From Cytophagales bacterium (GTDB lineage Bacteria > Bacteroidota > Bacteroidia > Cytophagales > Cyclobacteriaceae), in assembly GCA_016124425.1 (NCBI GenBank), contig WGNT01000123.1, positions 1-55,454 of the forward strand: a stretch of DNA of 55,454 nt, given 5' to 3'. Positions 38,215 to 47,424 of the stretch are shown here, piece after piece. Each line of letters starts with the position of its first letter. Position 1 is the first letter of the stretch. The position numbers and the translations under genes were made by a program. The notes below the pieces were generated by a model, which worked only from the letters and a program-made list of their open reading frames with translations, had not been told where the DNA came from and searched no databases.

Positions 38215-38448
38215 TCAGTTAGTTTCCGCTAATTTAAGAACCGGTAGCAACATAGAAAAATTACCTAGGACTGAATTTTTTTTCCCTGACCCATACCTAT
38301 GCTAATAACACTCATTAGAGCGAATTATGAAGAGATTGCTGCTCGCTAAGCGAAAGGACAAGGAATCCCCTAAATAACTATTTATTTCGTCAAGCTTGTA
38401 AATTTCGCAAGAACCTAGGTTATTTGCCTCGGTTTTATACGCACTTCT

Positions 38449-40275
38449 ATGAAAAAATTTTGCCTTCTGTTCCTGCTTTTTACCTTCACCTCTCTCTTAA
38501 AAGCGCAGGAAGATAGCACCATCTTTGAACTCGATGCGGTGTTTATTCATGAAAACCGGCTGGAGATTCCTTTTCAAAAAAGCTCCAGAAACATCTCGGT
38601 GATCAACCGTAAAGCACTTGAAACCACCCCTGCCAGAAGTCTTCAGGAGGTTTTGGCCTTTACGCCAGGAGTAGATGTCAGGCAGCGTGGCGTAGGTGGG
38701 GTTCAGGCGGATGTAGGCATCCGGGGAGGCTCCTTCGAACAGACACTAATGCTGATCAACGGCATCAAGCTTTCGGACCCGCAGACCGGGCACCATATGA
38801 TGAACATTCCCGTACCGCTAAGTGGTATTGAGCGGGTAGATATATTGAAAGGCCCCGCATCGCGCATTTACGGACAAAATGCCTATACCGGTGCCATCAA
38901 TGTAATCACATCGTTACCGGAAAAAATAGGCCTGCAAGCCGGAATCTACGGGGGCGACTTCGGCATGCGCGGGGGAAATGTACAGCTAGCACTACCGGTC
39001 GGAAGCTATAAGCAAAGCCTTGGTATGTCCCATGATGCTTCCGACGGGCATTGGTACAACTCCGACTATAAAGTAACGAATGTCTTCTATGAAGGTGGTC
39101 TAGCTCTAGGAGAATCCCAGGAGATCAAGGCCATGGTCGCGTTTTCAGACCGTACTTTCGGTGCCAACGGGTTTTATACAAGCGCCTTTCCGGATCAGTG
39201 GGAAAGCATACAAACCTACCTGACCTCCCTCAGCCATACGTTTGATAAAGACAAGCTATGGATCAATACAAGGGCTTACTGGAGAAGAAACAATGATGAA
39301 TTCAGGCTTAGACGAAATGAACCGTCATTTTTCCAAAACATCCATACCACTGATGTGCTGGCGCTTGAAGTAAATGGCAGGTATACATCACAACTGGGTA
39401 CTTCCGGCATCGGCATTGAAGGCCGTACCGAGCAAATAGACAGCAACAACCTGGGCGAACGGGACCGGACCCTGTTCGGTGTATTTGCGGAACACCGAGT
39501 GGATTTTCTTACCAATGGTGACTTCCGCGCCGGAATCTACTCAAACTACTACTCTGAGTATGGTTGGCGGCATTTCCCTGGGGCTGAGGCGGGATACCAA
39601 CTTTCTGATGCCTTCCGACTGTATGGTAACGTGGGCGTAAGCTTCCGTATCCCTACCTACACCGACCTCTATTATGTAGGCCCTACCAACATCGGTAATG
39701 CTGACCTGGAACCCGAAAAAGCAATCAACTACGAGGGAGGTGTCAAACTAAGAACCGGAAACTGGCAGGCAGAAGCGGTGTATTTCAACCGCCATACCAA
39801 CAACCTTATCGAATGGGCAAGGACAGATGAATCCCAGCCCTGGCAGCCCCAAAACTTTAACGAAGTAACGTTTCAGGGAATAGAGACCGGATTCAGTTAT
39901 CGTCTTAATAGGTCAACTAATACCCTTAGCATTAATGAGGTCAGCTTCTCTTACAACTTTATTGATGCAAACATCATAGAACGGGAAGGGAAGGAAACGA
40001 GGTATGCACTTAACGCACTCAGGCATCAGGTTATCGCAGGAATACAGGCGTCTTATAGAGAAGATTGGGAACTTACGCTTAAGAGTCGGTACATTGAGCG
40101 CATGAAGCTCGATCCCTATTTTTTGATCGATGCGAGAATAGACTTTAACCGGATGAAGACACTGGGATATTTTGCGGAATGTTCAAACGTCACCAATGCA
40201 GACTATATCGAAGCAGGCACCGTGCAGATGCCAGGAAGGGGGTTCCGGGCAGGAGTGACTTTTCGCATGAAATGA
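38449..40275 (+). CDS. TonB-dependent outer-membrane receptor
   Basis: A 608-residue outer-membrane receptor. After a signal peptide (about 1-19, ending LKAQ) come the TonB-box region, the plug (RSLQEVLAFTPGVDVRQRG, GIRGGSFEQTLMLINGIKLSDPQTG, RVDILKGPASRIYGQNAYTGAINVIT) and the barrel (SFRIPTYTDLYYVG... NLEPE-like NADLEPEKAINYEGGVKLR). It is shorter than SusC-type proteins and has no carboxypeptidase-like extension. BtuB/FepA-like import is likely. The ligand is unknown; no riboswitch was recognised upstream. Confidence 0.94.
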   Translation: MKKFCLLFLLFTFTSLLKAQEDSTIFELDAVFIHENRLEIPFQKSSRNISVINRKALETTPARSLQEVLAFTPGVDVRQRGVGGVQADVGIRGGSFEQTLMLINGIKLSDPQTGHHMMNIPVPLSGIERVDILKGPASRIYGQNAYTGAINVITSLPEKIGLQAGIYGGDFGMRGGNVQLALPVGSYKQSLGMSHDASDGHWYNSDYKVTNVFYEGGLALGESQEIKAMVAFSDRTFGANGFYTSAFPDQWESIQTYLTSLSHTFDKDKLWINTRAYWRRNNDEFRLRRNEPSFFQNIHTTDVLALEVNGRYTSQLGTSGIGIEGRTEQIDSNNLGERDRTLFGVFAEHRVDFLTNGDFRAGIYSNYYSEYGWRHFPGAEAGYQLSDAFRLYGNVGVSFRIPTYTDLYYVGPTNIGNADLEPEKAINYEGGVKLRTGNWQAEAVYFNRHTNNLIEWARTDESQPWQPQNFNEVTFQGIETGFSYRLNRSTNTLSINEVSFSYNFIDANIIEREGKETRYALNALRHQVIAGIQASYREDWELTLKSRYIERMKLDPYFLIDARIDFNRMKTLGYFAECSNVTNADYIEAGTVQMPGRGFRAGVTFRMK

Positions 40276-40305
40276 GATCCGAGAGACAAAATCTGAGGTA
40301 AAAAC

Positions 40306-40344
40306 CCACCCCATTCAACCCTGTTTTAGGTATAAATGGGGTGG
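40306..40344. terminator. Shared terminator-like hairpin between convergent genes
   Basis: CCACCCCATT (40306-40315) pairs with AATGGGGTGG (40335-40344). On the minus strand it is followed by GTTTTTA, so it suits the DUF2892 gene best. It lies 30 bases past the TonB receptor stop. Confidence 0.55.
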
Positions 40345-40356
40345 TTGATTGTTCTA

Positions 40357-40575
40357 TTACGAATTCCGGACTTTCTTAGCCGGACAAGTAGACAAGCCCA
40401 CTAAGCTGTACAGCGGACAAAAGCCAATCAGGCTGGTAAACAAAAATACACCTGCAAGCACCATCAATACAATTCCCAATGTACCGGATACAAGTCCTGA
40501 AACATAAAGGTAAATGGCCACGACGGCCAGAAGGGTTCGGATAATTTTATCCACATTTCCCATGTTCTTTTTCAT
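40357..40575 (-). CDS. DUF2892 (YgaP-like transmembrane) protein
   Basis: A 72-residue inner-membrane protein with MKKNMGNVDKIIRTLLAVVAIYLYVSG..., the DUF2892 signature. Two hydrophobic helices follow, and CPLYSLVGLSTCPAK near the end carries two Cys in a conserved CPLY/TC arrangement. In other bacteria this domain is found alone or fused to rhodanese domains. The function is unknown. A tiny ORF lies 11 bases upstream on the same strand. Confidence 0.9.
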   Translation of the reverse strand: MKKNMGNVDKIIRTLLAVVAIYLYVSGLVSGTLGIVLMVLAGVFLFTSLIGFCPLYSLVGLSTCPAKKVRNS

Positions 40576-40586
40576 ACGGGTTTATT

Positions 40587-40670
40587 TTAAAGGTGGAACA
40601 ACATCACAATGATCCAGATAAGCGAGAGGCACATAAGGCAAACCGCTATCAATTTTAATGCGATTTTCAT
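40587..40670 (-). CDS. Possible 27-residue membrane peptide upstream of DUF2892
   Basis: A short frame starting with ATG (40670) encodes MKIALKLIAVCLMCLSLIWI and ends with a TAA at 40587. After two lysines it is a single hydrophobic helix with a CLMC motif. Its stop is 11 bases before the DUF2892 start, so co-transcription is likely. No comparison was possible, so it may be a chance frame; the lack of any charged residue in the second half and the clean positive-inside N-terminus favour a real peptide. Confidence 0.4.
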   Translation of the reverse strand: MKIALKLIAVCLMCLSLIWIIVMLFHL

Positions 40671-40708
40671 TTCGAATTAAAGCTACCACCTATCACCCAC
40701 CCAAACTA

Positions 40709-40720
40709 TGACATTTGTCA
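40709..40720. promoter_or_regulatory. Palindrome TGACATTTGTCA upstream of the small ORF
   Basis: A perfect TGACA-TT-TGTCA inverted repeat lies about 40 bases upstream of the tiny ORF and downstream of the BCCT stop. On the minus strand it is followed by TAGTTTG, which nearly fits a -7 element. It may be an operator of a CRP/FNR-fold regulator; this is inference. Confidence 0.35.
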
Positions 40721-40746
40721 CAGAACGGAGAAAAATTATCAAAATT

Positions 40747-42240
40747 CTATCCATCAGACGTACGCTTACCGGCTAGTAATCTGTATATCCAATAGGTAAC
40801 CAATCCTACAAAAAGTAAGCTAATCGGTAGTGCCACCAAGATGAGTAATTGACTGACCGACTCTAGCAACTGTTCCCTACCAACGGCCTTGACGGCTAGC
40901 GTAACCAATACAATACTGATTCCCCAAAAGATCCGAAACCTTTTTTGGGGCTCCGGCTTCCCTCTGTCGCTAAACATGCTCAGCACAAAAATCGCAGAAT
41001 CTACTGAGGTGATCAAAAACGTGAAAATCAGAAAAAGGCTAATGCCATTAGCCACATCCTTAAAGGCAAACTCATTGAAAAGCCGGTACAGGGCACTGTA
41101 GATCGAATCCAGATCTGAGGCGTTTAACCTGCCTGTTTCGATCAATGCAAACGCATTAGACCCAAACACGGTAAACCAAAGAAAGGTCCCCAACGCAGGC
41201 ACTAGCAAGGTTCCCGCGACAAACTCCCGTATGGTCCTTCCCTTTGATATTCTGGCAATAAAGATCCCGGTAAATGGAGCCCATGCCAGCCAAAACGCCC
41301 AGTAGAAAAATGTCCAGTCGGTCAAGAAGGCACGGGATACACTTGTCTTTCCCCAATTGAGACTCATCGGAACAAATTCCCTTACGTATCCCCAAAGCAC
41401 CCGAAAGAAGGTCTGTACTGCATCGGCGTCTACGCCCATCGTCCACGTCAAAAGCAGCAGTACCGTAGCCATGGCAATATTTGCGTCAGACAAGACGCGA
41501 ATTCCCGCCTTTACGCCAAATAAAGCCGAAACGGTGGCTAAGGCTCCAACGATCATAACCAACAGGAACCCACCGTCATTTGCAAAGCGCTCCATCCCTG
41601 CCCAAGTAGAAACAGATACCAAAAGCTGCCTACTCCCCAGTCCGACGGCAGCAACGACTCCCAGCAGGGTAGCGATGGTCGCCAGAAAGTCTACAGCTGC
41701 CACCGTAAAGGACTGTCGCAACCGCACTGGAAGCAACTGAGAGACCAGTATATCTCCTTTGTTGATGTAAAGGTGCGTGGCCACAATCAAGCCAAACAGC
41801 CCGTAAAACGCCCAAGGCGTAAGCCCCCAATGGAAAAAGGTATATTGCAGCGCAAAATCCGAGGCATCCAAATACGACGACGCGCGCGGCGGATTGGTAA
41901 AGTAATACACAGGCTCCTGCACTGCGCGCAACAAAAGCCCCGCACCCATTCCTGTGCTGTATAGCATGGCGATCCATGACAGTAAGGAATACTCCGGCTT
42001 TCCCGCCCCTAGTCGGACCCTGCCTACAGGCAATAAGGCGACAAGCAGCATGACGAGCACGGCCCCCAAACCCAACACAAGGTAAAAGCCCCCAAAATAA
42101 TCAAGGGTGAGCGTTGTGCCCTTACTTAACGCCGCACGAAACTTATCCGGAATAAAAACCGCAGCGCCTAAGAATACCCCCACAAAAAGTAGGGTAAGTG
42201 TAAACGTCTGACCTTTCGGAGTAGCTAGGGATTTAAACAC
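40747..42240 (-). CDS. BCCT family transporter (betaine/choline/carnitine type)
   Basis: A 497-residue inner-membrane transporter with about 12 helices. Diagnostic motifs are STGMGAGLLLRAVQEPVYYFTNPP in helix 3, FFHWGLTPWAFYGLFGL, and in helix 8 DWTFFYWAFWLAWAPFTGIFIARISKGRTIREFV. In the third-helix motif the usual Trp before EP is replaced (RAVQEP rather than WGVAEP), which may alter substrate choice. The start codon is GTG. It has no obvious partners and is divergent from the gene at 42465. Uptake of compatible solutes for osmoprotection is the likely role. Confidence 0.93.
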   Translation of the reverse strand: MFKSLATPKGQTFTLTLLFVGVFLGAAVFIPDKFRAALSKGTTLTLDYFGGFYLVLGLGAVLVMLLVALLPVGRVRLGAGKPEYSLLSWIAMLYSTGMGAGLLLRAVQEPVYYFTNPPRASSYLDASDFALQYTFFHWGLTPWAFYGLFGLIVATHLYINKGDILVSQLLPVRLRQSFTVAAVDFLATIATLLGVVAAVGLGSRQLLVSVSTWAGMERFANDGGFLLVMIVGALATVSALFGVKAGIRVLSDANIAMATVLLLLTWTMGVDADAVQTFFRVLWGYVREFVPMSLNWGKTSVSRAFLTDWTFFYWAFWLAWAPFTGIFIARISKGRTIREFVAGTLLVPALGTFLWFTVFGSNAFALIETGRLNASDLDSIYSALYRLFNEFAFKDVANGISLFLIFTFLITSVDSAIFVLSMFSDRGKPEPQKRFRIFWGISIVLVTLAVKAVGREQLLESVSQLLILVALPISLLFVGLVTYWIYRLLAGKRTSDG

Positions 42241-42464
42241 GAATTCTCTACAGTTAATCTTCCGGTAGGAGGTAAATATTGGGAAAAGTTACGGTATTTT
42301 GGGCATAATCTTGCGCCAAACTGAACGCTTTTAGCTTCCTTGTGGTAATTATGGTGGTGCCTAGCGAAGCAGCGCGTTTGGAAAATGCGACGTGGCCCTG
42401 CATTCAGTCACCTAAAAAAATCCTCAAATAGGAGAGAATTAGATGCTAACCCAACAACTACCCT

Positions 42465-43589
42465 GTGTCGAACAAAGAAAATTTCGTGGATAAGGAAGCA
42501 CTCATCCGGCAAATACAGCACTGTGATAATCCCTACCTGCTTTACCAAATCCGACAGCTGCTTCAGCGGGCAGATGACCTTGAGCCCTTGACGCAACTGG
42601 TCGCTGATTTTCCGATCTTGGTCCAGGACGCTCCCCCTAGGGATTTACGGGTCATCACCGGCATAGATCCACCGAGACAGAACGCGCTGGAAAGATATGA
42701 TACGCTGATCTCTCCCTTCCTGTACGTCGTGGGGCTGGGAATGCTGGTCCTTGCCGCTGCGCTGGTCAATCTACTTTCGCACGAAGGGGAAAACATCTCT
42801 ATAGCCCTCTTTCAAAGCAAGGTGGCTGGAATATATTTGATGGGTTGGTCCGTCTTTGTGCTAGACATTGCCGTGGTGTACTGGATCGCAAGGAAATCAC
42901 CCACCAAACCACTTCGTGGTGACTGGGCAAAGCGGCTGCTTGTTCTTGTATTCCCTCCCCTACGAATAGGCACCCCGCACCTCCTGGATCCGTCTATCCA
43001 ATGGATGCCTTTCAAGGGGTGGTCGTATAGGAACGAGGGACTTCTAAAACACCTCAAGGAAAAGTTCTCCATCCCCATGATCGTCATCGCCCTACTGATC
43101 ATTCCTGTATTGATCATCGAGTGGAAATTTTATGAATCCGCCGAGCAATACCTTCAGACTGATCTGGGGTTTTGGCTGGACATGGCGCAAGGGTTTATTT
43201 GGCTTGCCTTTACCTTTGAGTTTATCCTGATGCTATCCATCAGCCGGGAAAAACTCGCCTATGCCGTGGGAAACTGGATTGACCTGCTGATTATTTTGCT
43301 CCCATTTGTCGCCTTTGTACGGACCATACGCCTGGTGAAGATCGCTAGGCTGACCCAAGTAGCTCGGGGGTACAAGTTACGGGGACTTTTGATGAAAGCG
43401 AGGCAAGGGGTTTTGTTTGCGGGCTTCCTTTACCGAATTATGACGCTAAAGGACTTTCAAGTTAAGACCCTGAAAAAAAAGCTGGACAAAAACCAGCAGG
43501 CGAGGGAAATTCTGGAAGAGGAACTCTTGGCCTTGCAGCACCGCATAGCGCAAAACAACGCCAAATCAGTGCGGGTGAAGAAAGTGTAA
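42465..43589 (+). CDS. Voltage-sensor-like membrane protein without a pore domain
   Basis: A 374-residue protein starting at a GTG. Two N-terminal helices (about 85-110 and 120-142) precede a four-helix unit like the S1-S4 sensor of voltage-gated channels. S1 is MIVIALLIIPVLIIEW, S2 contains FTFEFILML, S3 reads NWIDLLIILLP with its Asp, and S4 carries RTIRLVKIAR with a basic residue every third position. No selectivity filter follows. The chain ends in a coiled coil (KTLKKKLDKNQQAREILEEEL...). This layout recalls Hv1, but similarity is judged by eye. Its 3' end overlaps the convergent gene by 24 bases. Confidence 0.65.
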   Translation: MSNKENFVDKEALIRQIQHCDNPYLLYQIRQLLQRADDLEPLTQLVADFPILVQDAPPRDLRVITGIDPPRQNALERYDTLISPFLYVVGLGMLVLAAALVNLLSHEGENISIALFQSKVAGIYLMGWSVFVLDIAVVYWIARKSPTKPLRGDWAKRLLVLVFPPLRIGTPHLLDPSIQWMPFKGWSYRNEGLLKHLKEKFSIPMIVIALLIIPVLIIEWKFYESAEQYLQTDLGFWLDMAQGFIWLAFTFEFILMLSISREKLAYAVGNWIDLLIILLPFVAFVRTIRLVKIARLTQVARGYKLRGLLMKARQGVLFAGFLYRIMTLKDFQVKTLKKKLDKNQQAREILEEELLALQHRIAQNNAKSVRVKKV

Positions 43590-44606
43590 GGCCATTACCT
43601 GCTGGGCCATTTTCCCCTGTGGGGTAAAGTCAGGCTGCCGATCCCGTGGGTTGGGATACCACTTCCAAAAGTAAACTCCCGCCAACCAATCCTTTTGCCA
43701 TACGGCCTCAAAAAAAGCCTCGTAGCAGGTTGCCTGTACCGCTTCGGAGAGTGCCACATCTTTACGCTCGTTGGGCCATACCCAGGGTTCTATCGCCGCA
43801 TCGACGGTATTGCAATACCCGATCTCGGTGAATATTACCGGCTTTTCAAACGCTCGCTGTACCCGCTCTATGGCTTTTAGCTGCTTGTTCCAGCCCTTAA
43901 CCAGACTTTTTTTGTCTGGATTATTTTTTTCCGATAGCGGAAAGTAGGCTTGTACCCCTATATAATCGAGGTCATCCCAGAAGGCAACTTTCTCATACTC
44001 GGTAAAATTCGCCGCATAGGTAAGCTTGCCCGAATAGATCTTTCGGATGCCTTTGATTAGTTCCCGCCACTGCTCTTCGCGGTGGGTGGTCAGCTCCAGC
44101 TCAGTACCAATACATAGCAGGGGGATTTCCTGGGCTTGGGCAAGGGCTGCATAATAGGTGATAAATTCCCCATACGCCTCAAACCACTTTGCCCAGTCCT
44201 CCTCAGACTGCATTTCTATTTTACCCGGCCAGGCTCCCTTTACCCATAAATGGGGCTTCAGCAGACTTTGCATTCCTTTTTCCTTTGCCCGTGCGGTTGT
44301 CTCAATTACCCCCGGACTAGATTCGCCCCACCACATCCTGTCCGAATGCTTTTCCCATCGTATAGTCGGTGCTAACGGATCTTTCTGCCACCCAAAGGGA
44401 GTTTGAGAAATATGCGAAACGCCAGCAGCTGCCACGGTGTCCAACTCCCAGCCCTCAAGGGGTTTGGAACTGCCCACCCAACATACCCCCCGATGCTTCT
44501 CACTTAGGGGGATTACGGTGCGGCTTTCGTTGACGGCATTGTATTGAAACGTCCAAACCCCCAGGGATATAGGCAACAGCAGCAAAAGCAATCGGGGTCT
44601 TTTCAT
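43566..44606 (-). CDS. GH113-like glycoside hydrolase (TIM barrel)
   Basis: A 346-residue protein with an N-terminal hydrophobic anchor (KRPRLLLLLLPISLGVW), probably exported or membrane-bound. The fold and motifs resemble GH113 endo-beta-mannanases: LCIGTELELTT with the likely acid/base Glu, DYIGVQAYFPL, and PVIFTEIGYCN with the likely nucleophile Glu. WYPNPRDRQPDFTPQGK closes the barrel. The frame starts earlier at 44648, but MKRPRLLLLL at 44606 is the better start. The substrate is not proven. Confidence 0.8.
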   Translation of the reverse strand: MKRPRLLLLLLPISLGVWTFQYNAVNESRTVIPLSEKHRGVCWVGSSKPLEGWELDTVAAAGVSHISQTPFGWQKDPLAPTIRWEKHSDRMWWGESSPGVIETTARAKEKGMQSLLKPHLWVKGAWPGKIEMQSEEDWAKWFEAYGEFITYYAALAQAQEIPLLCIGTELELTTHREEQWRELIKGIRKIYSGKLTYAANFTEYEKVAFWDDLDYIGVQAYFPLSEKNNPDKKSLVKGWNKQLKAIERVQRAFEKPVIFTEIGYCNTVDAAIEPWVWPNERKDVALSEAVQATCYEAFFEAVWQKDWLAGVYFWKWYPNPRDRQPDFTPQGKMAQQVMALHFLHPH

Positions 44607-45169
44607 GTGTTTATAATTGTTTTTCAAAGGCCACATGGAATCTCGCAATTATAATCATCACTCCGTGTGACGGGTACGTCATGCTCGATTTCATCTGTTA
44701 ATTTATTTTCTTGCGAAATATATTTTTTAGTACTGCATTTACAGCATTTGATTCAATAAAAAACACCAATTAATCCATTTTAATTAATTTGACTTTTAAA
44801 ATCAATTTTAAATAGAACCACAGATGTCACGGAGGTAACACAGAGGACACGGAGAATTTTTAAGTAAACCTTTGTGCTCTCTGAGCCTGCTTTGTGTCCT
44901 TTATCGTTACTTCTTAAACCACATAGCTCACAGTAGTTCACATAGCGCTTTGATATCCGTTGCGGTCTTTATACAAAAAAACAGGAGTACGAAAAGAACT
45001 CTAAGAATATTCGCCCTCACCTTTGAACAACTATATGTACTATCCTACTATGTGTACTATCTTACTATGTGGTTTAAGTCATTTGAACGTCAATTGTTCG
45101 TTTTTTTTAACCACACAGGTCACAATAGTACACATAGCGCTATATAGCGCTTTTGGCCAAACCTGCCCA
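44607..45169. repeat. Intergenic region with inverted ACCACAGAGG/ACCACATAG-type repeats
   Basis: No gene is supported here. AACCACAGATGTCACGGAGG begins at 44816 and an inverted related arm (TGCTCTCTGAGCCTG...TTTGTGTCC) spans 44873-44899. CTTAAACCACATAG (44913-44926) is repeated exactly inverted as CTATGTGGTTTAAG (45065-45078). A third related copy (AACCACACAGGTCACAATAG) begins at 45109. GCGCTATATAGCGC (45137-45150) is a perfect palindrome next to the DUF6503 stop. Such ACCACAGAGG-like repeats occur in several phyla. Confidence 0.6.
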
Positions 45170-45907
45170 TCACTCCACGAATTCCACACGGATATCCTCA
45201 AGGAGGATTTCGGATAGCAATTCCAACTCTCCCGCCTTGAATAGTCCTTCCATATTCTCAAGTGGCGTTTTTTTGTCCGCAGGTTTGTAATTTTCATAGT
45301 CCTGAAACACCAGCCCCTCAACCTCGTGGGTATTGATGGCCTTTCGTAGCCTAACCCCTCCTCCATCGGTGTGGTAGGTATAGGCGATATAGTCTATGCG
45401 GTAGGTCTCTTTGTTGATCCAATACAGAAACTCATCATCAAAGTCTTCTCCCCCACCCTCTTCGGCAAAGGTTACTTTGATCAGGTGATAGTCCTTTCCC
45501 TCAAGCGTGGCATCCCCTACCAATGTTTTGGATACGGCAGGATCATTGAGCCCGTAGGGCAAAAATGCGAAATACGCTACTGAATTCACCGAATTGGAAA
45601 AGGCCTTGACCCGATCCTCGGGAAGCGTGACGGGGTTTCCGTTCACGGTACGCTGAAAACCCGCGTTATTCAGCACATCCCGCACCAGGCCGGTGGAGTC
45701 TGAAAACTCCCGGCTGTATTCAAATGAGGATGGAGACTTAAAGATCTCATAGGAGATATTCCGAAAGTCAAAACTTATTTTTGCCCGCTCATAGGCTTTC
45801 CCGCCATGGGCGGCGATGGCTTTGTCAATGATTTTTTCAGCTTCCGTTTTTGATTCACAGGCGAGGCTGAGGAGTGCGAAAAGGGACAGATAGATGTAGT
45901 GGCGCAT
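45170..45907 (-). CDS. DUF6503 family lipoprotein
   Basis: A 245-residue lipoprotein, lipid-anchored at Cys17 (LSLAC lipobox). The body (KIIDKAIAAHGGKAYERAKISFDFR..., GKDYHLIKVTFAEEGGGEDFDDEFLYWINKETYRIDYIAYTY) matches DUF6503 as I remember it and resembles an outer-membrane lipoprotein-sorting (LolA/LolB-like) fold. Its binding partner is unknown. It follows the GT2 gene by 41 bases and is probably the last gene of the five-gene operon. Confidence 0.82.
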   Translation of the reverse strand: MRHYIYLSLFALLSLACESKTEAEKIIDKAIAAHGGKAYERAKISFDFRNISYEIFKSPSSFEYSREFSDSTGLVRDVLNNAGFQRTVNGNPVTLPEDRVKAFSNSVNSVAYFAFLPYGLNDPAVSKTLVGDATLEGKDYHLIKVTFAEEGGGEDFDDEFLYWINKETYRIDYIAYTYHTDGGGVRLRKAINTHEVEGLVFQDYENYKPADKKTPLENMEGLFKAGELELLSEILLEDIRVEFVE

Positions 45908-45948
45908 AAGTAAGGTGGAAGATACTAAGTTTTATTAATTTCCCGATA

Positions 45949-47424
45949 TTAAGTTGCTGATTTTAAGCGGTAACTTCGGAATGAAGTAATGCTGACCAAG
46001 CCGTATCCAAGTGCCAACATACTGTGGAAAAGCAGCATCTCATAGGTACTGGTATACACGGAAAGACCTACGATAGCCAAAAAGACAAGGGCAAATACGG
46101 CTTCCAAGTACGTAGTTGCCGGTACCTGCACGGCATGGTACACATTGTCCTTCCACCCGGCCCGATTTGTCGACAGGTTGTACTTGGGTGTCCGTACGAA
46201 AGGGGATTTTTTGCCGGTCAATCCTTCCCACACCGCCTGTGCATTGTGCAGGGCCAATCCCATGGAGACCGAAAGGAAAAGGGGTAGTTCCCAGAGAAAC
46301 CGCAGCACACCTTGCCACGAATAGCGCAGCAAACTTAGGTTGGCCACAAAATAGACCGATGCAATCACCACAAATCCCACCAGAAATACGGATGCCGCCT
46401 GAAAATACGCATGGGGAATCCAACCCTTGTAAAAGGCCCACCATACCGGTATGCTGCTGAGGCTCACGGTAAGTACGGCAATGAAAATGACCGCATTTAA
46501 CAAATGGGCGGTGGCGTGAAACTTCACCCCTAGGGGCAGTTTTTGGCGCCATACGTCGCGGAGGTGCTTGACCCCGCACTCGGCGCCGCCTTTGGTCCAT
46601 CGGAACTGCTGTGACTTGATGGCCGACATCACCGGGGGCAATTCCGCAGGAGATTCAATATCGGGGCGATATATAAATTTCCAACCCCTTTGTTGGGCCC
46701 TATAGCTTAGATCAAGATCCTCCGTTAGGGTATCGTCCTGCCAGTTTCCGGCATCGATGATACAGGACTTCCGCCATATCCCCCCCGTCCCGTTGAAGTT
46801 GATAAATGCCTGCTGTCTGTTTCTCCCCATCTGCTCCACCATAAAGTGTGCGTCCAAGGCAAAGGCCTGTAGCCGGGTAAGCAGGGAATAATGCTCATTG
46901 AGATGCGTCCAGCGGGTCTGTACCATTCCCGTCTTTTCGTTCCGGAAATGACCTACCGTACGCAACAAAAAATCCGGATCCGGTACAAAATCTGCGTCAA
47001 AAATGGCAATCAGCTCTCCCGACGCCTGAGTCAACCCTTCCCGGAGGGCACCGGCTTTAAATCCGGTGCGGTCTTGCCGGTGGATATAGCGGAAGTTTAC
47101 CGAGGGATAACGGCAAATTTGTTCGTGGATCAATGCGGCCGTCTCGTCGGTGCTATCATCCAGCACCTGGATTTCCAACTTATCCGCAGGATACTTCAGT
47201 TTTGCCGCGGCGGAGATCAGGCGGGCTACCACGTATTTTTCGTTGTACACCGGCAGCTGAACGGTGACGGTTGGCAGCAAAGGATCGTTTACCGAAAGGG
47301 GGTCTTTCTTCCAAGTCTTAAATTTGAAAAAATAAACGAGCAAATGGGCTTGGGCCATGCTGTAAAAGAGCACAAACAGCATGGCTACTACGTAAACAGC
47401 CAAAAAGAAATAGGTGATGACCAT
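45949..47424 (-). CDS. Membrane glycosyltransferase family 2 (cellulose synthase-like)
   Basis: A 491-residue processive-type glycosyltransferase with one N-terminal helix, a cytoplasmic GT-A domain and about four C-terminal helices. Visible motifs are TVTVQLPVYNE, IFDADFVPD (DxD), LTEDLDLSYRAQQRGW (TED) and QQFRWTKG (QxxRW), as in cellulose synthase-like proteins. No PilZ domain or c-di-GMP site follows. The product could be a glucan, mannan or lipid-linked sugar. Its start overlaps the stop of the polyferredoxin gene by one base, which ties it to a redox operon. Confidence 0.9.
   Translation of the reverse strand: MVITYFFLAVYVVAMLFVLFYSMAQAHLLVYFFKFKTWKKDPLSVNDPLLPTVTVQLPVYNEKYVVARLISAAAKLKYPADKLEIQVLDDSTDETAALIHEQICRYPSVNFRYIHRQDRTGFKAGALREGLTQASGELIAIFDADFVPDPDFLLRTVGHFRNEKTGMVQTRWTHLNEHYSLLTRLQAFALDAHFMVEQMGRNRQQAFINFNGTGGIWRKSCIIDAGNWQDDTLTEDLDLSYRAQQRGWKFIYRPDIESPAELPPVMSAIKSQQFRWTKGGAECGVKHLRDVWRQKLPLGVKFHATAHLLNAVIFIAVLTVSLSSIPVWWAFYKGWIPHAYFQAASVFLVGFVVIASVYFVANLSLLRYSWQGVLRFLWELPLFLSVSMGLALHNAQAVWEGLTGKKSPFVRTPKYNLSTNRAGWKDNVYHAVQVPATTYLEAVFALVFLAIVGLSVYTSTYEMLLFHSMLALGYGLVSITSFRSYRLKSAT

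Noticed and set aside
38215..38448. Cobalamin riboswitch before the TonB receptor
   Set aside because: No B12-box or conserved core could be found in the leader, so ligand control is not supported.
44872..45147. Plus-strand frame of 91 codons between GH113 and DUF6503
   Set aside because: It runs across the ACCACA-type repeats; the translation is repeat-driven and has no family pattern.
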